DNA of 64,000 bases. It comes from an uncultured Desulfuromusa sp. (GTDB lineage: Bacteria > Desulfobacterota > Desulfuromonadia > Desulfuromonadales > Geopsychrobacteraceae). The stretch covers positions 186,001-250,000 of the forward strand of contig NZ_OY776575.1 in the NCBI RefSeq assembly GCF_963675815.1. The letters are read 5' to 3'. Position numbers and translations under genes: made by a program. The notes below the pieces were generated by a model. That model was not told where the DNA came from. It did no database searches and saw only the letters and a list, made by a program, of their open reading frames with translations. This document shows, one piece after another, positions 51,946 through 60,610 of the stretch; within the stretch, counting starts at the first letter, position 1, and each line of letters opens with the position of its first letter.

Positions 51946-52839
51946 ATGGTCGCTGTTATTGATGTCGGGAGTAATACCATCAGGATGCTGCTGAGTGGAA
52001 CCAGGACGGAGGCACCTCGCTACTACCGGAAGATCACCAGATTGGCAGGGGGATTTACTGAAAAAGACGGTCTTTCTGAAGCAGCGATGAACAGAAGTCT
52101 GACGACACTGAAATTTTATAAACACATTATTTCGTCACTGAATATTTCCCGGATTCAAGCTGTCGGCACTGCGGCATTGAGAAGGGCAAGAAACAGTCAG
52201 GTTTTTATTGATGCAGTTTATGCAACGACAGGTATCAAAATTGAGATTATTGATGGAGAAAAAGAGGCTTATTTAGCAGGAAAGGGTGCTTTATCGGTTA
52301 TTGAACCCATACCGAAAGAAGCCGTTATCCTCGATATCGGTGGCGGTAGCACGGAATTATCTTATATCGTCAGCGGACATATCTGCTTTCAGAAAAGCTA
52401 CCCGCTTGGCGTTGTGCGTCTTTGTGAAGAATGTGCTTCAAGAGAGGAAAGATTTCAGAAAATTAATGCCACCTTCAGCTGTTTTTCTGAAAGTATTCAT
52501 GGTGCCGGTTTCGACAGTCAGAAAACGCAACTGATAGGAACCGCCGGGACAATTACAACTCTTGCTGCCATTCATCTGGGGTTACGTGAATACGATGCAG
52601 ATAAAATAAATAACCATGAAATATCAGCTTGTTGGATTAATAAACTTCAGTCAAAACTTGATCTTATGACAGTTGCAGAAAGAGAAGAAATGATCGGCAT
52701 GGAAGAAGGACGGGGCGATTTGATTTTGCCGGGCTTGGAGATTCTTCTTTACCTGCTTAACCAGCTGCAACTTCCAATATTCCGAGTCTCGGATTCAGGT
52801 CTGCTTGAAGGTGTCATGCTTGATTTGACAGACTCATAG
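51946..52839 (+). CDS. Ppx/GppA-family exopolyphosphatase or guanosine pentaphosphatase
   Basis: 297 residues, a single ASKHA phosphatase domain without the C-terminal HD part of E. coli Ppx, as in many short homologues. The N-terminal phosphate loop is VAVIDVGSNTIRMLL, then AVGTAALRRARNSQVF, the second loop AVILDIGGGSTELSYI, and IGTAGTITTLAAI. Enzymes of the family hydrolyse polyphosphate or pppGpp. The start directly abuts the phosphate transporter gene, so the pair is likely a phosphate-handling unit. Which substrate is preferred cannot be read from the sequence. Confidence 0.9.
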   Translation: MVAVIDVGSNTIRMLLSGTRTEAPRYYRKITRLAGGFTEKDGLSEAAMNRSLTTLKFYKHIISSLNISRIQAVGTAALRRARNSQVFIDAVYATTGIKIEIIDGEKEAYLAGKGALSVIEPIPKEAVILDIGGGSTELSYIVSGHICFQKSYPLGVVRLCEECASREERFQKINATFSCFSESIHGAGFDSQKTQLIGTAGTITTLAAIHLGLREYDADKINNHEISACWINKLQSKLDLMTVAEREEMIGMEEGRGDLILPGLEILLYLLNQLQLPIFRVSDSGLLEGVMLDLTDS

Positions 52840-52909
52840 CAATTGCCTATTATCCCGAAGATTTATTTTTGTCCGTTATTGACCTCTTTCCATTTATCCA
52901 AGGGCTGTT

Positions 52910-54667
52910 ATGAAAAAAGTTCTACTCTCCGGCAATGAGGCGATTGCTCGTGGTACCTATGAAGCAGGAGCGCTGGTTGCTTGTGCCTATCCTGGAACAC
53001 CCAGCACTGAAATTCTTGAAAACATAACCCAATATGAGGATATTAATTCATCCTGGGCGCCAAATGAAAAGGTTGCTCTGGAGGTTGGTATCGGAGCCTG
53101 CTTCGGCGGTGCCCGTGCTTTGGTGACCATGAAGCATGTTGGGGTCAATGTTGCGGCTGATCCTCTTTTTACCCTTTCTTATACGGGTGTCCGGGGAGGT
53201 CTGGTGCTGGTGACGGCCGATGATCCTGAATTACATTCATCACAAAATGAGCAGGATAATCGTAACTTTGCCAAATTTGCCAAAGTGCCCATGCTTGAAC
53301 CCGCTGACAGTCAGGAAGCGCTGGATTTTACCAAGTTGGCATTTGAAATCAGTGAGAAATTTGATACTCCGGTTTTTTTACGGACCACCACAAGAATCTC
53401 CCACTCAAAGTCGGTGGTTCTTTTGGGGGAGCGCCCAACGGATATCCCTGAGCCAAAGCTGGAACGGAATCCAGCAAAGTTGGTCATGCTGCCGGGAAAT
53501 GCACGCAAACGTCATGTTATCGTTGAGCAGCGGACTCTGGATCTTGAAAAGTGGGCTTGTCAGCAACCATTCAACCGGGTCGATAAAGGGGCAGGAAAGG
53601 TTGGTGTTATTACTTCCGGTGTTTCGTACCAATATGTCAAAGAGACGATGCCGGATGCAGATATCCTTAAACTTGGCTTGGTTTATCCTCTCCCCAAGCA
53701 GATGATTCGTGATTTTGCTGCTGACTATGAAACCCTCTATGTTATTGAAGAATTGGACCCTTTCATTGAAGAACAGGTCCGGGCCATGGGGATCGAAGTT
53801 ACGGGAAAAGATAAATTATCCATCTGCGGTGAACTGACCCCGGGACGTTTGCAGCAAGGTCTGTTTGACAAAGATCTGGCGGAAGAAGATATCTCAGAAG
53901 ATCTGCCGCAGCGGCCGCCAAACATGTGCCCCGGTTGTCCTCATCGTGGTGTTTTTATGGAACTCAACCGCGCTAAAGCCTACGTCACCGGCGATATCGG
54001 GTGTTATACGCTTGGGTTTATGCCGCCACTTTCAGCAATGGACACCTGTATTTGCATGGGAGCCAGCATTGGTAATGCAACCGGCATCAGCAAAGTTCTG
54101 TCGGAAGAAGAACAGCGAAAAGTTGTCGCTGTGATCGGAGACTCAACCTTCCTGCACACTGGAATTAACGGTCTTCTGGATATGGTTTATAACCAATCGG
54201 CCGCTACTGTCATCATTTTGGACAACCGTATTACGGCGATGACCGGACGCCAGGAGAATCCGACTTCAGGTTATGCTCTCAATGAGAAGGAGGCTCCACG
54301 CGTCGATATGGAGCAATTGTGTCGGGCGGTCGGCGTCAAACATGTCAAGGTCATCGATCCCTATAATATTTCCCTGACGCGAAAAACGATTCGCGAAGAA
54401 ATGGCGCGTCCGGAAACCTCAGTGATTATTACTTCTCGTCCCTGCATGCTGGTTCCTAGAGATAATCTGGAACGCCGCACTCCGCTGTTTGTTGATCATG
54501 ATAAATGTACCGGGTGTAAAGCCTGTTTGCGGCTGGGTTGTCCCGCTATTACCTGGGACGCGGAAAAAAAGAAATCGAATATCGATAAAATTATCTGCAC
54601 GGGCTGTAAGGTCTGCCAACAGACTTGCGGGTTTGATGCTTTTCAGGAATATGGTGATAAATCATGA
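52910..54667 (+). CDS. iorA: Indolepyruvate:ferredoxin oxidoreductase alpha subunit
   Basis: 585 residues. The enzyme oxidatively decarboxylates arylpyruvates (indole-, phenyl- and hydroxyphenylpyruvate) to aryl-acetyl-CoA, passing electrons to ferredoxin. The N-terminal domain starts LLSGNEAIARGTYEAGALVACAYPGTPSTEI; the TPP region includes CPGCPHRGVF, GDIGCYTLG and GDSTFLHTGINGLLDM; the C terminus carries two 4Fe-4S motifs (CTGCKACLRLGCP and CTGCKVCQQTC). The iorB start overlaps its stop by four bases. Downstream ligases point to aryl-acetate or aryl-acetyl-CoA metabolism. Confidence 0.96.
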   Translation: MKKVLLSGNEAIARGTYEAGALVACAYPGTPSTEILENITQYEDINSSWAPNEKVALEVGIGACFGGARALVTMKHVGVNVAADPLFTLSYTGVRGGLVLVTADDPELHSSQNEQDNRNFAKFAKVPMLEPADSQEALDFTKLAFEISEKFDTPVFLRTTTRISHSKSVVLLGERPTDIPEPKLERNPAKLVMLPGNARKRHVIVEQRTLDLEKWACQQPFNRVDKGAGKVGVITSGVSYQYVKETMPDADILKLGLVYPLPKQMIRDFAADYETLYVIEELDPFIEEQVRAMGIEVTGKDKLSICGELTPGRLQQGLFDKDLAEEDISEDLPQRPPNMCPGCPHRGVFMELNRAKAYVTGDIGCYTLGFMPPLSAMDTCICMGASIGNATGISKVLSEEEQRKVVAVIGDSTFLHTGINGLLDMVYNQSAATVIILDNRITAMTGRQENPTSGYALNEKEAPRVDMEQLCRAVGVKHVKVIDPYNISLTRKTIREEMARPETSVIITSRPCMLVPRDNLERRTPLFVDHDKCTGCKACLRLGCPAITWDAEKKKSNIDKIICTGCKVCQQTCGFDAFQEYGDKS

Positions 54668-55242
54668 ATAAAGTAACGAATATTCTCTTGGCCGGCGTCG
54701 GTGGGCAGGGGATTCTCCTGGCGAGTGAAGTCATTTCTGAAGTCATGTTGATGGCTGGTCTTGATGTCAAGAAGAATGAAATTCATGGAATGTCACAACG
54801 CGGAGGGAGTGTTGTTTCTCATGTTCGCTACGGCGAAAAAGTCTACTCTTCGATTATCCCCGAAGGGGAAGTCGATATTCTTTTCAGCTTTGAAATGTTG
54901 GAGACCTGTCGTTATTTACCTTTGTTGCGCGAAAATGGACGGGTTATCGTGAATGATTGGAAAATAGCCCCACCTTCAGTCGCTTTGGGTAAACAGTCTT
55001 ATCCAGCCAACATACCGGACAGTATTAAACAACAATTTCCGGAAACGACGGTGGTCAGTGGTCTTGATCTGGCCTTGGCCGCAGGGAATGCCAAAACCGT
55101 CAACACTGTTCTTCTCGGTGCTCTGTCAAACGTTCTGGAATTTGATCGAGAGCTCTGGCTGACCGCGTTACGGAAGATGATCCCTGAACGATTGCTAGAG
55201 GTTAACCTTAAAGCATTTGCTTCCGGCTGCCTGATCAAGTAA
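54664..55242 (+). CDS. iorB: Indolepyruvate:ferredoxin oxidoreductase beta subunit
   Basis: 192 residues, the usual length for IorB, containing the gamma-type domain of 2-oxoacid:acceptor reductases: NILLAGVGGQGILLASEVI near the N terminus, EIHGMSQRGGSVVSHVRYG, and IIPEGEVDILFSFEMLE. It forms the heterodimer with IorA, whose stop it overlaps (ATGA). The next gene, a phenylacetate-CoA ligase type enzyme, starts 34 bases later, so the cluster is probably one operon. Confidence 0.96.
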   Translation: MNKVTNILLAGVGGQGILLASEVISEVMLMAGLDVKKNEIHGMSQRGGSVVSHVRYGEKVYSSIIPEGEVDILFSFEMLETCRYLPLLRENGRVIVNDWKIAPPSVALGKQSYPANIPDSIKQQFPETTVVSGLDLALAAGNAKTVNTVLLGALSNVLEFDRELWLTALRKMIPERLLEVNLKAFASGCLIK

Positions 55243-55258
55243 CCAAAGACCTCTGTTT

Positions 55259-56584
55259 TTGTATGGAGAAATACCGATGATTTGGAATAATGACTTTGAG
55301 ACATTACCAAGAGAAGCTCTGGAATCATTACAGTTAAAACGGCTGCAACAGACCATAGAGAAAGTTTATGCCTCAGTCCCTTTTTATCGCAGCTCTTTTG
55401 ATCAGTGGAGCATCAAACCAGCGCATATAAAGACTCTTGATGATCTCCGGCGATTGCCGTTTACATTAAAACAGGATATGCGGGACAGCTACCCTTACGG
55501 GTTATTTGCAGTACCGCTGGAGCAGATCGTCCGCATTCATGCATCTTCAGGAACAACCGGAAAACCAACCGTCGTTGGTTACAGCAGGCGTGATATCGAA
55601 AACTGGACCGAATTGATGGCTCGCTCTTTTGTGGCTGCAGGAACGCATCAAGGAGATATCATCCATAATGCTTATGGATATGGGCTGTTTACAGGTGGTC
55701 TCGGGGCCCATTATGGCGCCGAGCGTGTCGGGGCATCAGTCATCCCTATGTCAGGTGGCAATACCAAAAAGCAACTGATGATAATGCAGGATTTCGGATC
55801 AACAGTTCTGACCTGTACTCCATCATACAGCTTATATCTCGCTGAAGTTGCTGCAGAAGAGGGGATTGACATCCGTTCTCTAAAGCTTAAGGTCGGCATC
55901 CTTGGTGCTGAGCCCTGGAGTGAGATGATGCGTCAGGAAATTGAAACCAAACTTAACATCAAGGCAATTGATATTTATGGTTTATCAGAAATTCTTGGTC
56001 CGGGTGTCGGGATCGAATGTATTGAAGCCCAAAACGGCTTGCATATTTGGGAAGATCACTTTATCCCGGAAATTATTAACCCCGAAACAGGTGAAGTGTT
56101 ACCCGATGGTGAAAAAGGTGAACTGGTCATTACCACCATCACCAAAGAAGGAATCCCTCTGATTCGTTATCGGACCCGCGATATCACCCGTTTGATCAAG
56201 GAACCTTGCATCTGCGGACGCACTCATGCTCGAATCGAACGCCTGAGTGGGCGCAGCGATGATATGCTCATTATCCGTGGTGTCAATGTCTTCCCGAGTC
56301 AGATAGAGTCAGTCCTTTTTGAAATTGATGGGGTTGAACCGCACTATCAACTGATTGTTGAGCGGGATGGGAAACTGGATACCCTTGAGGTTCAGGTTGA
56401 AGTGAATGAACAGACTTTTTCCGATGAAGTCAAAGTTTTACAGGGACTGTCCAACAAAATTAAAAAAGACATCAAAGATTTGCTTGGTGTGACCTGTAAG
56501 GTTCGTCTGGTCGAGCCTAAAACCATCACCCGTAGTGAAGGTAAAGCCCAGCGGGTAGTTGATAATCGACCCAAAGAGTCCTAA
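55259..56584 (+). CDS. paaK: Phenylacetate-CoA ligase family enzyme (first copy)
   Basis: 441 residues, normal for PaaK, which activates phenylacetate or related aryl acids with ATP and CoA. The open frame starts at 55259; the ATG at 55277 (MIWNNDFETLPREALESLQL), which is more typical of the family, is an alternative. Family motifs: SSGTTGKPTVVGYSRRD (P-loop), YGLFTGGLGAHYGAERVGA, GAEPWSEMMR, YGLSEILGPGV, and the C-terminal GRSDDMLIIRGVNVFPSQIE. It follows iorB closely, so it may work in reverse to recover ATP from aryl-acetyl-CoA made by IorAB. Confidence 0.93.
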   Translation: MYGEIPMIWNNDFETLPREALESLQLKRLQQTIEKVYASVPFYRSSFDQWSIKPAHIKTLDDLRRLPFTLKQDMRDSYPYGLFAVPLEQIVRIHASSGTTGKPTVVGYSRRDIENWTELMARSFVAAGTHQGDIIHNAYGYGLFTGGLGAHYGAERVGASVIPMSGGNTKKQLMIMQDFGSTVLTCTPSYSLYLAEVAAEEGIDIRSLKLKVGILGAEPWSEMMRQEIETKLNIKAIDIYGLSEILGPGVGIECIEAQNGLHIWEDHFIPEIINPETGEVLPDGEKGELVITTITKEGIPLIRYRTRDITRLIKEPCICGRTHARIERLSGRSDDMLIIRGVNVFPSQIESVLFEIDGVEPHYQLIVERDGKLDTLEVQVEVNEQTFSDEVKVLQGLSNKIKKDIKDLLGVTCKVRLVEPKTITRSEGKAQRVVDNRPKES

Positions 56585-56594
56585 GGAGGCTGTT

Positions 56595-57026
56595 ATGAAA
56601 GTTGATCAGATTTCGATTTTTATTGAAAATAAATCGGGGCGGCTTGCAGAAATTACCGGGGTTCTTGCCAAAAACGGCATTAATATCCGTGCCCTGTCTT
56701 TAGCGGATACGTCTGATTTTGGAATCTTGCGGCTGATTGTTGATGACAGTGAAAAAGCCCTTAAGGTGTTAAAGGAACAGCGCTTTACTGTGAGTATTAC
56801 CCATGTCATCGGCGTAGCAGTACCGGACTCTCCAGGTGGTTTGACGACGATCCTGCAAACTCTTGATCAGAGCAACGTGAACGTTGAATATATGTATGCT
56901 TTTGTTGAGCGCACAGGGGACAATGCTGTCATTATTTTCCGTTTTGATGATGTCGATGAAGCAATTGCAGCATTGACAAAAAATGGTATAGAAATTTTAC
57001 CAGGTGAAAGAATTACATCGATATAA
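56595..57026 (+). CDS. ACT-domain protein (tandem ACT), probable amino acid sensor
   Basis: 143 residues from ATG 56595, which follows AAGGAGG; the longer frame runs back into the end of paaK. Two ACT domains in a row are visible: QISIFIENKSGRLAEITGVLAKNGINIRAL and then VAVPDSPGGLTTILQTLDQSNVNVEYMYAF, the pattern found in stand-alone ACT proteins that commonly sit beside iorAB and paaK genes. ACT domains bind amino acids, so it could sense an aromatic amino acid and regulate one of the ligases. Nothing in the sequence shows catalysis. Confidence 0.88.
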   Translation: MKVDQISIFIENKSGRLAEITGVLAKNGINIRALSLADTSDFGILRLIVDDSEKALKVLKEQRFTVSITHVIGVAVPDSPGGLTTILQTLDQSNVNVEYMYAFVERTGDNAVIIFRFDDVDEAIAALTKNGIEILPGERITSI

Positions 57027-57077
57027 TACTATTAAATCAATAACTTAAAACCTATTCTTTAATTTATAAGCTGAGAT

Positions 57078-58391
57078 ATGAATCCACCTGTTAAAATTTT
57101 AAACCCCGCTGCAGAGTGCATGCCCAGGGAAGAATTAAGACAACTGCAATTAAAGCGTTTGCAAGAAACCCTCTCTCTTGTTGCCGACAAAGTTCCCTGT
57201 TACCAATCCAAATTCAAGGATTCAGGGTTCCATCCCGAAGATTTGCAATCCCTGGAAGACTTGAGCCAGTTGCCGTTTACAACCAAAGAAGATTTGCGGC
57301 TCAATTATCCCTATGGCATGTTCGCTGTGCCCATGGGTGAAGTTGTCAGAATCCATTCCTCTTCAGGGACAACGGGAAAACCAACAGTCGTCGGCTATAC
57401 ACAGGAGGATATTAAGGTCTGGACTGAGCTCGTCGCCCGCTTCATGACCGCAGCTGGTGTCACTCGCGATGATATTGTCCACATTGCATTTGGTTATGGT
57501 CTGTTTACAGGTGCTTTTGGTCTCCACTATGGTTCAGAGGCTATTGGTGCGTCAGTGATTCCCATTTCCGGTGGAAATACGGACAAGCAACTGATGATTA
57601 TGCAGGACTATTGTTCTTCAGTTCTGGTTTGTACTCCCTCTTATGGCTTGACTTTAGCGGACCGGATGGAAAAACAGGGGATAGATCCGCAGTTGCTTTC
57701 TCTTCGGGTTGGTTTGTTTGGCGCCGAACCCTGGAGTGAGCAGATGCGAGTAGAATTGGAACAGCGTCTGGGAATTATTGCAACGGATAATTATGGTTTA
57801 TCGGAAATCATGGGCCCCGGTGTTGCAGGCGAATGTCTTTTCAAGCGAGGAATGCATTTCGCAGAAGATCACTTCTATGCAGAAATCATTGATCCTGATA
57901 CCGGAGCTGTTTTGCCGGAAGGCTCTGTGGGTGAATTGGTGATTACCAGCCTGACCAAGCAGGCTTTTCCGATGATCCGTTACCGAACCCGCGATATTAC
58001 CAGACTCAACTATGCGCCCTGCGATTGTGGCCGGACTCTGGCTCGAATGGAAAAAACCCGGGGTCGGACGGACGATATGCTTATTATCAAGGGAGTCAAC
58101 GTCTTCCCGACTCAAATTGAGGAGGTCTTGTTCCAGATTGAAGGAGCTGAACCTCATTATCAACTGATTGTTGACCGGGAAAACAACATGGATTCACTGG
58201 AAGTTCAGGTGGAAGTGAATGAACATATCTTTTTTGATGAAATGAAGCAGCAGCGGCAGTTTGTTGTTCAGGCTGAAAAGAGATTGGCAACAGTTCTGGG
58301 TGTCAGTGCTAAGGTCAAACTGGTTGAGCCGTCAAGTATTCAACGCCATGAAGGAAAAGCTGTTCGTGTGATTGATCGACGCCGGCAATAA
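57078..58391 (+). CDS. paaK: Phenylacetate-CoA ligase family enzyme (second copy)
   Basis: 437 residues, closely similar to the first copy 500 bases upstream across its whole length: SSGTTGKPTVVGYTQED, YGLFTGAFGLHYGSEAIGA, GAEPWSEQMR, YGLSEIMGPGV and GRTDDMLIIKGVNVFPTQIE. The pair therefore stems from duplication, possibly with split specificity for phenylacetate and indoleacetate or hydroxyphenylacetate. The ACT gene lies between the copies. The catalytic Lys near the C terminus appears as HEGKAVRVIDRR. Confidence 0.93.
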   Translation: MNPPVKILNPAAECMPREELRQLQLKRLQETLSLVADKVPCYQSKFKDSGFHPEDLQSLEDLSQLPFTTKEDLRLNYPYGMFAVPMGEVVRIHSSSGTTGKPTVVGYTQEDIKVWTELVARFMTAAGVTRDDIVHIAFGYGLFTGAFGLHYGSEAIGASVIPISGGNTDKQLMIMQDYCSSVLVCTPSYGLTLADRMEKQGIDPQLLSLRVGLFGAEPWSEQMRVELEQRLGIIATDNYGLSEIMGPGVAGECLFKRGMHFAEDHFYAEIIDPDTGAVLPEGSVGELVITSLTKQAFPMIRYRTRDITRLNYAPCDCGRTLARMEKTRGRTDDMLIIKGVNVFPTQIEEVLFQIEGAEPHYQLIVDRENNMDSLEVQVEVNEHIFFDEMKQQRQFVVQAEKRLATVLGVSAKVKLVEPSSIQRHEGKAVRVIDRRRQ

Positions 58392-58422
58392 CCTGACTGG
58401 GATCAAGTTTGATCTGGAGTCC

Positions 58423-59043
58423 TCAGGCCTTGATGGCATCCCAGGCATTGTTATAAAAATCCTCAGCTGTTTCCAGTAGAGGTCTTGGTAGAACGCACTC
58501 CAGATGAAGTTGTACCGGACGAAGAATAGCACCGGTATAAGAAACGGCAGACACAAAATAATCGCCCTGTTTGATATCACCACACTCCATTCCGTCCTTG
58601 ATGATTTCCCGAAGAACCTTGAAGGGTTCGGACATACAAATCGGTGATATTCCAGGAATAAACTCACTGTGGCGCATGAAAAACATAAACTCAATTCCGT
58701 TGGGATCTTCTTCAGCCAATTCGTAGATGACTTTAGCAAAAGCCCTTAATCTGGTGCTGGTCGTAGAGCAACCCTGTAGGCGTTTCTGAAAAGATAGCAT
58801 GAAGCTGTCCACCAGCTGTTGATGGAGTGTGCGGGCAATATTCTCCTTGTTGCCAAACAGGTTGTAAATGGCGCCGGTACTGACTCCTGATGCTTCAACA
58901 ATATTGGGTATTGAGACGCGGTGATAACCTTTCTCAACAAATAAACGATGGGCAAAAGTCAGAATTTTTTCCCGCTTGGATTCTGGGTCTATGTGGCGGA
59001 TTTTTTTTGGGGCAGGGGCCGTTCTTTTTTCAATGTGTATCAT
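58423..59043 (-). CDS. TetR/AcrR-family transcriptional regulator
   Basis: 206 residues from the ATG at 59043 (GAAGAGA upstream); the frame extends to 59136 with no ribosome site. The N-terminal HTH reads KREKILTFAHRLFVEKGYHRVSIPNIVEASGVSTGAIYNLFGNKENI, the standard TetR DNA-binding block. The C-terminal ligand domain is unassigned. It converges with the second paaK gene, so it could control the aryl-acid cluster, though its own promoter lies far from the iorA promoter. No operator was recognised. Confidence 0.92.
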   Translation of the reverse strand: MIHIEKRTAPAPKKIRHIDPESKREKILTFAHRLFVEKGYHRVSIPNIVEASGVSTGAIYNLFGNKENIARTLHQQLVDSFMLSFQKRLQGCSTTSTRLRAFAKVIYELAEEDPNGIEFMFFMRHSEFIPGISPICMSEPFKVLREIIKDGMECGDIKQGDYFVSAVSYTGAILRPVQLHLECVLPRPLLETAEDFYNNAWDAIKA

Positions 59044-59199
59044 TTCACTAATCTCTTCTTGATCTCCCCCCAACCTGCGTCTAAATTCATCAGAAAGCAG
59101 ATGAACACGATGTTCAAGAAAAGTCAACGTATACAAATGTATTGTTTTTAGAAAGCTGTAAAAAACTGTTTATTTCTTGTGAGGCTTGTACCGGCGGGT

Positions 59200-59706
59200 T
59201 TAGCTGACTGCCTTACTGCGCTGGAAACTGAAAAATAAGCTGTATGTTTTCCCGTTTTTAAACAGTGGTAAGATCAGAATGCTGCTGAGCATTTTTATGA
59301 TCGTCTGCCCCCATATGGCCGGCCAGGCGGGTCCGAAAGCCAGAAGAACAAAAACCAGGGAATCCAGAGGGGTAGAGATCAGGTTGCTTAACATCAGGCG
59401 CTTTTTAAAGCTTCCCCTCGTCCTGGTATAGATGAACCAGTCACTCAATTCAGCAAGAAAAAAAGCGCAGAACGAAGCTAAAGCCAGCTGTTGGTTGAAT
59501 GCCAGGGTGATTGCTGACGCTGTCAACATCCAACCCCAGCAGCCGATTTTGCCATAACGCTCCTGGACAAAGTCCCGGGCCGAAAAAGTGAGTCCTACGG
59601 CGATTGCCCCAGCAGGGAAAGTCAATCCCAGAATCGTAACAAGGCCCAGACTGTGAACCATAATGTTCCCCAGAATAATGGAACCAAGATAAAAAACAAC
59701 ACTCAT
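59200..59706 (-). CDS. VUT-family (YhhQ/DUF165-like) membrane transporter
   Basis: 168 residues with five or six membrane segments. The motif TFSARDFVQERYGKIGCWGW and the FFLAELSDWFIYTRTR / SNLISTPLDSLVFVLLAFGPAW stretches match the DUF165/VUT family, whose E. coli member YhhQ transports queuosine precursors. It starts 17 bases after the rpsD stop on the same strand, so it is likely cotranscribed with the ribosomal protein gene. Specific substrate is not shown by the sequence alone. Confidence 0.85.
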   Translation of the reverse strand: MSVVFYLGSIILGNIMVHSLGLVTILGLTFPAGAIAVGLTFSARDFVQERYGKIGCWGWMLTASAITLAFNQQLALASFCAFFLAELSDWFIYTRTRGSFKKRLMLSNLISTPLDSLVFVLLAFGPAWPAIWGQTIIKMLSSILILPLFKNGKTYSLFFSFQRSKAVS

Positions 59707-59723
59707 AAAAGGGCCTTAACGTC

Positions 59724-60344
59724 TTACTTTGAATAAAATTCTATAACCATATTTTCATCGGCGATAGACTGAATTTCGTGACGATCCGGTAAATGGTTAA
59801 CGCGAATTGTCAATGATGCCTTCTCGACTGTAAACCATTGGGCATCAATAAAGCGGATATTGCTCTGAAGAATGTTATTGATCAGGTTTTTGCTGCGATC
59901 GTTTTCGCGAACCCTGATCTGGTCTCCGGTTTTCACCAGAAATGAAGCTATGTCCACGTTTCGACCATTGACAGTGATGTGGCCGTGGTTGATTAGCTGC
60001 CTTGCCTGCATCATCGTCGAACCAAAACCGGCCCTGAAAAGGAGACTGTCCAGACGCCTTTCCAACAGGGTCATAAGATTATCTCCGGTGACTCCGCTTT
60101 GCCGTTCAGCTTTGCGGAAAGTTCTGCGAAATTGCTTCTCGAGCAGGCAGTAGCTATGACGTAACTTTTGTTTCTCGGTTAATTGCAGAGCATAGTCGGA
60201 AACCTGCCGGCGTCCCTGAGAAGGGCGATGCTGTCCCGGCGGATGATTGCGGCGTTGCAGTAATTGATCAAACTTGGGGTTGCCATAAAGGTTGACACCA
60301 AAGCGGCGTACGATTTTCCCTTTTGGTCCGGTAAACTTTGCCAT
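59724..60344 (-). CDS. rpsD: Ribosomal protein S4, cysteine-free stand-alone copy
   Basis: 206 residues from ATG 60344, after AAGGAG; the extension to 60386 is not supported. The S4 RNA-binding domain (LLERRLDSLLFRAGFGSTMMQARQLINHGHITVNGRNVD) and C-terminal MVIEFYSK are present. The N terminus starts MAKFTGPKGKIVRRFGVNLYG, which lacks the Cys residues of zinc-ribbon S4 forms (typically CKLCRRE). Thus it resembles the zinc-independent type. In most relatives rpsD lies in the rpsM-rpsK-rpsD-rpoA cluster, so this isolated copy beside a VUT transporter is probably a paralogue. Whether it replaces the main S4 under zinc shortage is inference. Confidence 0.93.
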   Translation of the reverse strand: MAKFTGPKGKIVRRFGVNLYGNPKFDQLLQRRNHPPGQHRPSQGRRQVSDYALQLTEKQKLRHSYCLLEKQFRRTFRKAERQSGVTGDNLMTLLERRLDSLLFRAGFGSTMMQARQLINHGHITVNGRNVDIASFLVKTGDQIRVRENDRSKNLINNILQSNIRFIDAQWFTVEKASLTIRVNHLPDRHEIQSIADENMVIEFYSK

Positions 60345-60370
60345 AATTAAAAAATTCTCCTTGAAGATTG

Positions 60371-60414
60371 TGAAAACGGTTTTCATAATTATTAAATATA
60401 ACCATTTTTGTCAA
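60371..60414 (-). promoter_or_regulatory. Promoter of rpsD with an overlapping palindromic operator-like site
   Basis: On the minus strand TTGACA (60414-60409) and TAATTA (60391-60386) have a 17-base spacer. Immediately downstream, over the expected transcription start, lies the 7-bp inverted repeat TGAAAAC-G-GTTTTCA (60371-60385). A repressor there would block initiation. It is not a recognisable enterobacterial Zur box. Confidence 0.6.
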
Positions 60415-60610
60415 CAATAAAATAAAAATTCCTTGGCTTTCATTGATAAGGTCGGAAAATAGTGTCCACTAAAACAGAAAAGACTTTATGATGCTCGACT
60501 TTATAAGAGTTTGATTCTTGTTAAAGAGGATGCTATTGGTTATGATTTAATTGACATCTTAAAAAGATTTATGATTTTCAATCCTGGGATTGAAAAAAAG
60601 GAGTCGAAGT

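Noticed and set aside
51538..52125. 195-residue ORF antisense to the NptA and Ppx genes
   Set aside because: Both sense genes are complete and recognisable; the antisense frame has no motifs.
60371..60400. Zur box upstream of rpsD
   Set aside because: Only the TGAAAAC/GTTTTCA palindrome is convincing; the AT-rich part does not match a known Zur consensus on inspection.
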